A DNA stretch of 64,000 bases from Ornithodoros turicata. Taxonomy: Eukaryota; Arthropoda; Arachnida; Ixodida; Argasidae. How positions within the stretch are numbered: the stretch's first letter is position 1; every line of letters begins with the position of its first letter. The stretch is from positions 41,330,685-41,394,684 of the forward strand of contig NC_088208.1 in NCBI RefSeq assembly GCF_037126465.1. The letters are read 5' to 3'. The position numbers were made by a program, and so were the translations under genes. A model generated the notes under the pieces. The model was not told where the DNA came from. It did no database searches and saw only the letters and a list, made by a program, of their open reading frames with translations. Positions 49,164-59,400 of the stretch are shown here, piece after piece.

Positions 49164-50473
49164 TTGGCGGACGACAGGTGTACGGCGGCAAATTGCTGCA
49201 TTTTCTTTCTAGCATTTCTTACAATTCCTAGTAGTAAAGTATAATTGCACATTGTTAAAACTAACACATTATTATTATTACGAACATACTCTCCTAAAAG
49301 GTCGCTAGCAATATGGAAAAGCAAGGACATATCTGCTGCGGAATAGAGGTCGTACGAAACAATTTTTGTTGTTGTCATCTCGATAAACAAGAAATAGCAG
49401 AAGCAGCAACAACCAAACGATGTAAATACAGCGCGGGTTGGATATTCGCGACCTAATGACATTTGTGACGCTCGAACAAGTACAAGAGGAATGCTGGACA
49501 TGTGCAGCGAACGAAAACGAAAGACTTTGGGAAAAAATGAGTTGATCTGCATCAGCTGATCTTAGGCATGTGAGGATAATCAGCACCTTATTCACTCTCA
49601 TTTTTGCCGTCAATCAAAAACTGCTGATGCCTGGTCATCGTGGCACGTTATCGTCGTTAAATTTGTGTGGTATGAATGCGACGTCCGCAAATGCAGCTGA
49701 CAATAGAAAAATTGACTGCTGTCGGTTGCGCAAAATGTTCCCATCTTGCTTCGTCACGGGGCAAACAGAAAATATGCTATCAGCTTGTGTGTGCGTGCGG
49801 TCGTCGTATAAGATTTTTATATCACGTACACTGTGGTGATAATGCTTGAGATAACGTTCTCAAGTCGAACTTCCTATCAGTTGCGACAATAAAGTGTCAT
49901 GGTTTTCATTTGCAAATGTTAGCCTTAACATTCTGCTAATGGATAACACGGGGTACTATGACGTTGTCCAATGCTTCTCTGGTGTCCACTACAGTAGGTG
50001 TGACGTAGAAGCGTAAATTCATGGTTTCTTGTAAGAAACAATCAAAATACTGAAGGTTTCCTTTAATGGATGCAAGATTTCATTCAGTGAATTGCATTTC
50101 ATCATGTACCTGACGAAATGCAGTCACGTGAACAGTAGAAGATCCGCCCAGAATATTGTTTTTTTTGGCCAGTCTAATACCGCGTGTTATTTTGCAAGAA
50201 AAATGAGCCTCTTTTGAGCAATGTCCTTCTGGGATACCAGAAGACGATAGCAGGACCTGATGAAGAGGCACCCTCAGGGCCTGCAGATGGTAGCTCTATC
50301 AGGACGAAAATTTTCTTCTTCATAATCACTTCTGATTGAATTCTTGTTGGCTTTTGTTACAATCATCGCTTCCTGCTCAGAGTTGAACCAAGTTTAAATT
50401 GAACTGTCATTGGATAACTAAAGGAACAACCGTTGACAGAGCCAACACCATTGAAGAGGACGGTTGAGGAGCT
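49164..50473. other. Divergent upstream region of COQ10 and ATG9
   Basis: About 1.3 kb separates the two start codons, so both promoters should lie here. Open frames on the minus strand (49121-49552 and 49305-49613) overlap the COQ10 5' region but resemble no known family; I treat them as chance. No clear TATA box or recognised element was found. Confidence 0.45.
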
Positions 50474-53400
50474 ATGTCTGGTGGATTGCAGACAGCATAC
50501 CAGGCTCTGCCATCGGACAACGGTGATGCCGCGGAGACTCCGCAGGAGAGCAGTTTCCTCATACACCTGGTACCTGACAGCGGTAAAAGTGAGTGTAAAT
50601 GGTTCTCTGTTTGTGAAGCTATTAAAGTGACTTGAAGAAAATGTATCACTTGGAAGGTAAACTTTTATTATTCTTATCAATGTATCGATTGCGCATGCTT
50701 TATATCTCTTACCAACTTGAAAGTGTGGACTTTTGCGCAATTGTCTAAAATCAGTTGGGCATCTTTTTATTCTAATGAGAGACACTTCCTATCTTTATAG
50801 CAAGATGGAATCATGTAGAAGATCTGGACACGTTTTTTACGAGGATATCCTTTTCTACCAAATTTTATGTGTATTGTGCCGATGTTGCGCTATGTGGGTA
50901 CAAAATGGTGAGGTCTATAAACTAATCAAGTGCATATCCAGGGCCATGGCCTACTAGATTATAACAACCATGGCGTAATCAGCAACCCCTATGATGAGCC
51001 CGTCCGCACTATCAGCTAGGGGAGCTACTCATCGGCTTGTAAGATCCACTTCATCGTTCGATGATGGGAATTCCAATTTTGAATGGGCAGAAGCGGACGT
51101 ACGCAACAGCTTCTCATAGAATGATGATGATAATCAACTTTAGAAAGAACATCTCCCGTGGGACATCCGCCGTCCGCTTGTACAAAAGTAGTAAGTAAGC
51201 TGAAGTACAAAGTACATTGTAGAAATTGAGGAAGCAAACCTGGCGATGAAGCTTCATCCTCATTCATCCTCACCCACTCATCATCTCACAATCAAGTTGT
51301 TGTTGTTGAGGAAGCAAAAATGGGACCAATGAGTAGCGGCACCGCTAGCTTCCCAATACGGTGCTGGGAAGAAGTGCCTATGACATGGTCGTGTCCAGTG
51401 CACAATCAATTACTCCATGATGCAAGTGCAACAGGGGAGAAGCTCCTTGGGGTCCTTACAAAATACATGTTTTGGTCAAGGTCCTTAACATGATTCTGCC
51501 ACGTCTACCACTACCATCAGAAACATGGCTTTGCGTGCATGATGATTGCAGAGATCTTGGAGTTGGTGTAAGTTGTCCTTTTTGTGACTACCGTAGAACA
51601 ATTTGCGATGCATATAGTCATTCCCAGAATGCTTCTCTTAGTTATAATGATGATGGATGTCAACTTGGATAGCCATAATTGTTTCGAATGATTTTTACCA
51701 TCGGTAGAAATTTGAAAAGAACTAACTTTTTCATAGAATAATATTGGTTGCCAATTTCCTCTCAACGTGGATGCTATTGAATGGTGTTATTTTATGCTTC
51801 CGCTGGCTTTGTTAACGTTCCAAGTGATTTCTACAGACAGTTCCTGTTTGTCGTCCTGTTCACTACGTTCCTGGTCCAGTGTGTCGACTACCCTGTCCTT
51901 TTCAAAGACAAACCTCCTGCCTCTCACAACTCGACCAAAGTAACGCTGTCAGACGTTGTCATTCCCATTGGAGAATGTGCGGCCAGGTAACCTCATCTTT
52001 CTTTCTTTCCACTTTTCCTATCATTTCTTGTCATTCCTGTCACACTGCAGCTTGAACCCACCGGTAGTCTTCTGCCTCGTGGTTGCATTCCTGTTCTGGA
52101 TTCTGCGAGCAGTCAAAGTTCTCTTTCACCTGCTTCAGTTTGTTGAGATTCGAGCATTTTACATCAATGCTTTGAAAATATCTTCCGTAAGTATTGCACT
52201 GGCTATGAATTGTTTCACTGCATCGTGATCTGTGTGTAAACCAGTATAAACGCGGATCTCCTAAATAGCTATCATATAAATGCTTGGACAGATTTTTCAG
52301 TGGCAGAAAATCGGTTCATTTCGTGTTTCCAAAATTCATTTCGTGTATACCAAAAAATATATAGCATTTACTCCCATTAGGGATACTCGATGATCTTGGC
52401 ATGATTTTTTTAATTTGCTGGAGTAACACGGTGGAAGTAACTGTTCTAAGCCACAAACAGACAGAACATGAAAGATTGAAATTTCAATCTTTCACGTTGT
52501 TAGGCAGCTTGAGGTGCCTGTGATTTGAGTGTGTTGTCCTCTTTGTGTTCCTCAAAAACAAGGTGAGGTGTGTTGCCTCTTGCTTGTGTTCCAGCCTGAG
52601 AAAAGTTACTCCCATCACGTTCACCAGATGCTTCATCCTGTGTATGTATATGAAAACATATAGGAGGGAATGTGAAGAAAGTTGATTGTTTTGGGATCCC
52701 CTTGGTCACTGTAGAGTAGTGCTTAGACTGGCACTTGACCGGTAATTGAGAGGTCTGATTCCAGCTCTTTGTATTCTAATCTTGTGGAGGAAATTTTGGG
52801 GCATTTTTTAATCCCTGTAAGAGCATCGCGTACAGTTTCCACGAACAGATGCTGTACGTGACATTGCAAAGTGGCAGTTTGGCAACACGCAGTTTCCTTT
52901 TTTTTTTTATGTGGATAAGAACGGGCAGTTACCTGCGCAGGCCATTACAGGTATATAAGGTGCGCATTCCTCCGCGTTACATTATTGCCACGCAGGCAAC
53001 GAAAGTAATTACTAGTGCTCAAAACCGAAAGGCGCTTGCATACGAATGAAATATGTGTTCACTGCACTCTTTCGCTTTTTAACTTCGCACTCTACCTTTA
53101 CGTCATTTTGACGTGGCGCTTTCCTCACCAGTTACGATCGAGGGTTCCACGTACGATTTTATTTCACTCGCGGAAATGGACTAGATGAATGTGAGTCTTA
53201 TTCTATTCAAAATCTAAACAGTTACAACCTGAAACTGGAAAAGAAATGCGTTCAACTGAGATATCACACGCGCACTACGTTTTTCGCGCAGTAGCACGCC
53301 GCGAGCGCGAATTCTGGAATCTTAGGTAGGTGCACGACAGGTCATCTTCCTCATCTTGGAATAGGTTTGACCCAAGTGGCATCGCGTCACCAGCTGGCGT

Positions 53401-56400
53401 GGCACAGTGGTTAGCGTGCTGGTCATGTCACGTCGTGACTGGGAGGTACCCGGGTTCGAATCTCATCATATGATAGCAGCCCAATTGTTGACGTTTGCGC
53501 CAGCCGAAGATGTTGGAGATGTCATGACGCTGAATTTCGGAGCCACGGAGCGCAACATGTAGTTCCACACAAACAAACGGGGCACTTGGCCTCGCAGCTG
53601 ATAATGAAGCCCGTTTATTGGCTGGTAATTGGAAACGTCATGTTCGGAGCTCGGCCCCCCGATTGGATGGCAAAAGGCTACGTAGCTTGTGACATATGCG
53701 TGGTGGAGAGAGGCATTTATATGGCTCACTGAGCTAGCACGAGCCGAACGAAATGTACATTTGGGTATTATGGCCCCTTTAAACTCACTAGGCCAGAATA
53801 TTTATGTACTGTACAGTGAAAATATGTACCCGGCTACATATTCTTGAACGATTTGCTGCAGGAGATGGGATATCTCGGGGTCCGTAAGTCCGAGCACTAG
53901 CGTAGCTCTTTGCCGTAACTACATTTAATACTCTTCTTTTCCTGCTTAGAATGAACTGGACAACATGACCTGGCACCAGGTGCAGTGCCGTTTGCTGGAT
54001 GTACAGAAAGAGCAGCAGATGTGCATCCATAAACTGGAACTCACGGAGCTCGGTAAATCTTGCAATGCCTCGCTGTCTGTCCTCTTAAGTTACCTGAAAC
54101 TAATTTCTCTCCATCTTAATTACTGGAGGCATGGAGGGGCTAAGAATAATCATGTAGTATATGCGGAAACAAATTATGTTGGACAACGTGGATGTCACCA
54201 AGTGCGAGGTATTGCTATACCTCATTGATGTCTACCTAAAAAAATTTCACTTGTGTGTGACTCTCTGCAAATATAATGCGTAATGGAATTACTAATGATG
54301 CGTGGAATTTAATATGCAGTTCTTTAACGACTGTTGCGCATTTAGGAGTACCAGGAATGCTTGTACTGGACAACTTCGTAATGACAGTAATGCAAATCAA
54401 TTCATTGTTGCACTATGCATAGGGCTATGTGTTTCTGTTTCTTTTTCTCTTTTTCTTTTTTTAATGGGGGGGGGGAGTTTCATTTCATGAGCCGTAAAAT
54501 GGTCAAATCGGACGATATTGGGTGGAAAAGTACATTTTCCGGTGGAAAATAAAAAAAGATGGCTTTTCGCATTTTTGATGAACACAAGATGCGGATCTGA
54601 CGTGTTGAATATGCGGTGCCTGTATCGCTGGCTGAATTTGCACATTACCAAGTTAGTTTTTGGGGTTTTTCGGGTTTTACCCCCGAGAGACAATGATGCA
54701 AATAGTTGGGGAACACTGTTTACCGGATTTAACCCTAAAGTACAGCGCCCGAATTTTGTCAGGCATTTTTAAAAATCCTTTACATATGTTTCAAAAAAAG
54801 CTTTGAGAAAAGCTCTTTACAGTTGTGTCGCATGAAAAAGTCGAGGTGGTTTTAAAGTAATATTGCTTAAAGGAAGACTCCGTACCAAAAACGTGTTCAA
54901 GTAAATAGCGCAACATCAATCCATGCTGTATGATGTTTCAGTGGACACAATTTCTCATCCCCAGAAGGTACAGATAATTAGAAAACAAATATTTTCCTTC
55001 GACTAGGGGCAAAAACACACTAAACAGGAGACTCCTGTTTAGTGTGTTTTTTCCCCCAGTCTCAGGTCACCAGCTCGCCTGCTTTCTTGCTGCTCTTCAA
55101 CTTTGTTTCTCATTTCTCAAGAATTTCCCAACTTTGTGTCGGAGTCTCCCTTTAACGGAAATTTAAGTTACGATAAGTGGAGAATATGATTTGGCTCTCA
55201 GTAAGGATGAATCTTTCATCTGCTAGATATTTACCATCGCATCCTACGCTACAAAAACTACATGGTTGCCATGGTGAATAAAGACTTACTTCCTCTCAAG
55301 TTCCAAGTGCCTTTTTTGGGAGAAGTGTAAGTAGCATTTATCGTGTCATTTGTATTCCCAACTAAATGAGAAAGAAGAAAGATGGGATGGGAAAGGTATT
55401 TACTATCTTAGAAGACCCTGACAACACGTCCAATAAGAGCTACTCGAGTCTCTCTGTCTATTGCCCCTTAAAACCTGTCATTCGTTTGGCATAACATCTC
55501 CATTAATGAGGATTTTGTTGTTTGTCCCATGGAAAAGGTTCTGGTGGGTAGTTGCACTTCCTATTAAGTGAAGCACTTTAAGAGACATTTCTTAATAATA
55601 ATAACAGTGACTTTATTTGCTTTTCAGGGTTTTTCTAAGTCAAGGTCTCAAGTACAACCTGGAGCTGATCTTGTTCTGTAATTATTCTTTATGACGCGTA
55701 ATTAGAGTGAATATTTTTTAATCGTTACGGAACACGTTTCAGGGGGACCCTGGGCTCCATTTGAAAATAACTGGCATCTCAAGGAAGACTACAAAAGGGT
55801 GACACGCAGAGAAGTACTAGCCAAAGAGTAAGCGCTTGCATGTCTTGGAGGTAGACTCCGGTACCGTTCCATACATGTTTATCATCCATTGTGTCCTTGG
55901 AATCCACCCTGAGTACTTATCATCCCTAACTAATGAATGTTTCAGGCTCTCCAAGCACATCTTGTGGGTTGGCCTAATAAACCTGTTGCTTCTTCCTGTC
56001 ATCTTCTTGTGGCAGCTGCTCTATTCTTTCTTCAGCTATGCGGAGCTGGTCAAGCGCGAACCAGGATTTCTCGGTTCCCGCATGTGGTCGCTCTATGGCA
56101 GACTCTACCTACGTCATTTTAACGAACTCGACCACGAATTAAATGCCAGGTACAATTTTCTCTGCCCACTAATTAGTTAGGTGAGATACGGTGAATGGGG
56201 AGTTTCATCTCCAGGGGCAATAGTCTATCCCATGGTGGCTGGTAGTGATGTGGGGAATGAAATAATGAGGGTAATATTTCTTGGTGGTATTTCTTCAGTT
56301 GATGTGGAAAGCAGATTCAGCGCCTTGTCCTCGAGGCTCCGTTAATTGTCAGACATCTGTTTTCGCATTGCTGCGCAGAGAAGACTGTTCTAGAAGAAGT

Positions 56401-59400
56401 GAAGGTTCTCTCTACTATGTTGACACAGTGGCAAAATAATTACCGTCAGAATTAACGGTCAGTTACTCGGCATCTTTTCCGCACAGTTGAGTCTTTCAGT
56501 GAACATGGTGCGGTACATCTTGATTGTTTCCTAAATTATTAAATAAACATTTTATGTAACAGAGTGGTTGAAACGTGGAGCATTTAGTGTTTGTCTCACT
56601 GCCATTGGTTGTGATAAAAGTTGTAATCTATGTTGGCAGGTTGTGTCGTGGCTACCGGCCTGCGTTGCAGTACATGAACATCTTTACTTCTCATCTGCTC
56701 ACTGTTATTGCCAGGTATGTTTGCGTGAGGAGCCCCCATAGAACCAATGCATTTCAGCTTCCAATAATTCGGACTGTTTTCGGGGCCACGGCTCGATAAT
56801 TCAGACGGATTTTGGCCGACTTTCCCTACTTTTTATGAAAATCCACGCTCCTAAATTCAAAATCGGAACCTCGAGCTTCCGACTCCCGCCTCGCCGCCGG
56901 GCTGCCCCTCCAGTATCTCCCTCGCAGCGCCGCCGCCTGCGGGGATGAGAAGCGTGCGCGAAGTTTGCATTCGTGTGATCGACGTTGCTTTTTAGACGCG
57001 CAATTCGGATGCGACAATCGAAACTGTGGAAATGTCGTCGTCTCCATCAACTGACAGTGATGACAATGCGATCACTAGCATTTTGGATATCAGCGATGTG
57101 GACGGCACGCCGTCGGAGACTTGGGAGGAACGTGGAATCAGCTGCCAGAGCAAGCACGAGCTCCGAACAGTCAATCGCGGCTCGGGAATGGCGATTCCCG
57201 CTTCCATATCATTTGACAATTACTCTGAGGTGGACCAGTGCACAGAATTTTGCGCTCAATTCACCGATGATGGGATCGTCGCCGAAGTTCTGAACCTGCC
57301 TGCGGATGGATCGGACGACGACGAGAACGTCGGCTGACCTCCGTGTACTGCGCAGATCCTCGCGGGCTTCGATACGCTCGGACAAGTTTATTCCGACAGT
57401 GTGACATTATCAGAAATGCAGCGTGACGTTCTGTCTGGTGCGCGCGCTGCTAGGCAGACGCGTATCGACACTTTCTTCCGTTCCGTGTCAATTTTTTGTA
57501 ATAAACGCCAGTGTGAGAGTGGATTTTTATGATTAACAACTAATTCGGACAGCTCGATAACTCGGACAAATCCCGTGACCATTAGAAGTCCGAATTAACG
57601 GTCGGTGACTGTAGTTCCAGTAGCACCAGCAGTAAGCACCAGCAGTAAGCAACAGCCTAAAACGTGGTTGATGGCAATATCTATGGAAACACCACCCTCA
57701 AATTGTGCGATTCAGAAAGAGGTCCCTGAGATACAAAATTTTACTCAAATACTCGAGATTAAAGTGCCATGGCATTCTCCATGTTTTGTCATTATTAGTA
57801 GCAGGTTGCAATTATCTGATCCACATTCGACCCACTATGCAAGAACAAAATATCATCTACAGATGATGGAGTTACTCTACTCCGTTACTCGGAGACCTTG
57901 AAAAACGAAAGCGGAGAGAGAAAAGTCCGCTACGTGCTGTTCCCACCTCCCCAGAATGTCTTCACTTTAATGTCGATGCTTTTGGAGTCCTCAAGTGTGA
58001 GAGTAAGGTAGCCATGTCGTCGCAGAAACGCTTTTTCTTGAGTGGTTCACAGGATGGTCCAGCTTTGTTCTGCTCACCGTGCATGGGGCTCCTTTCATCT
58101 GCCTGCTCTGCCTACCGCACTTGTTCATTTACACGCTGTCTCTAGTCATCCATCTGGACAGAACCTCCAAACCTTTCAGTCGGGAGTGCAGGAACGTTAC
58201 AACCTTGTGGGGGACATGCAGTTCAATATTACCTTTGATTAGGCTCCTCGATTTCTCCTTTATTGTCTAAGATATCTCAGTCCTCCTGGGCTACTATTTG
58301 ACAGTGTTGGGGAAGCCTTCGCTTCCACACAGTTGCGAGGTGAAGTATTGGAACAGAGGACTTATGCACTTATGTCTCAGCAGATTTGACGTGCCTGTCT
58401 TGTGGCTCGTATACGAATACACTTTCTTACATTTCAGACAAGCTGCATAATTCCTAACAATGTCTCCTCCGTTGCTATCAATAATCTCGGCATAGTTTTT
58501 CCGCCCAGTTGAGTTTGCGTCAACTTTCCTTCTCAGGGTATGCCCACCATCGAGACACTTTTTTGAAAGATGTTTGGCATTATTGTCTTCCATTTTACTT
58601 GAGTCGTTCCGTTAAGCCGGAGTGAAATTCACGGCACGGAGGAGGAGGGGGCACAGTGTGCGTTCTACACTAAAATGTGACCCTGACCGCAGGTTTCTGT
58701 TCTGAAATTGAGCAACTCTGAGTTCTTTCCTAGACCTACGGGTTAGACAGGACAGTACAGGATTATTGGGTGTCATATTTCCCATCTCTAAAACTGCAAA
58801 ACCACCTAATCTCAACATAGTATCTTATAGTATAGTATCAAAATAGTATCGAAAGTATCTTAAAATTTTACCTTCAGTACAAGTACCTGGGGTCTGGCGC
58901 AATACAAGCAGACGACAAATTAGCGCGATAAATTTTTCTAATCTTTCTAAACAGGAGCTTGACTTTCTTTGCGGGATCTGTGCTTGCCGTACTACTGGGC
59001 TTGACAGTCTACGACGAAGACGTCATCACCGTCGAAAGCGTCCTCACCATCGTGACGGTGCTTGGAATGGTGGTTGCTGTGGGTAGGAATCTAATTCCAG
59101 ATGAGGTGTGTACTTGAAATGGGACAGACTCGGAATTATCGGGGAATTTGCCAAACAGCAGTTGAGGTCAGGCAAAATCGTGGACAAGTGCTGCGCAGGG
59201 AGTCGTGAGTGACGATCACTGGTTGAGCGACCGCGCCGCAGTAACGTTGATGCGAGTAGCACTTTTCTAATACGTCGAGCTCAGAGGCAGGAAAGTAGTA
59301 GTAAGTAGTAGTAATACTCAACATTCCATTTTATGAGTGATCTGTATGGAAATGTTGTATTGGTCAGGGAAAAGTGTGGGAATTTGAAGGCTGCAATTTG

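Noticed and set aside
49121..49552. 143-residue minus-strand frame upstream of COQ10
   Set aside because: It overlaps the COQ10 first exon in another frame and lacks family resemblance; the MATLRKVAR start gives the correct phase to the next exon.
50801..50868. GT-AG alternative for ATG9 exon 2 (donor 50869, acceptor after 51520)
   Set aside because: It keeps frame but adds a non-conserved peptide and drops the conserved YHYHQ; the AT-AC splice fits the family exactly.
53390..53470. Possible tRNA gene
   Set aside because: Box A and B are present but no matching acceptor stem or clear anticodon arm could be drawn, and a related fragment exists at 60517, so a SINE is the better call.
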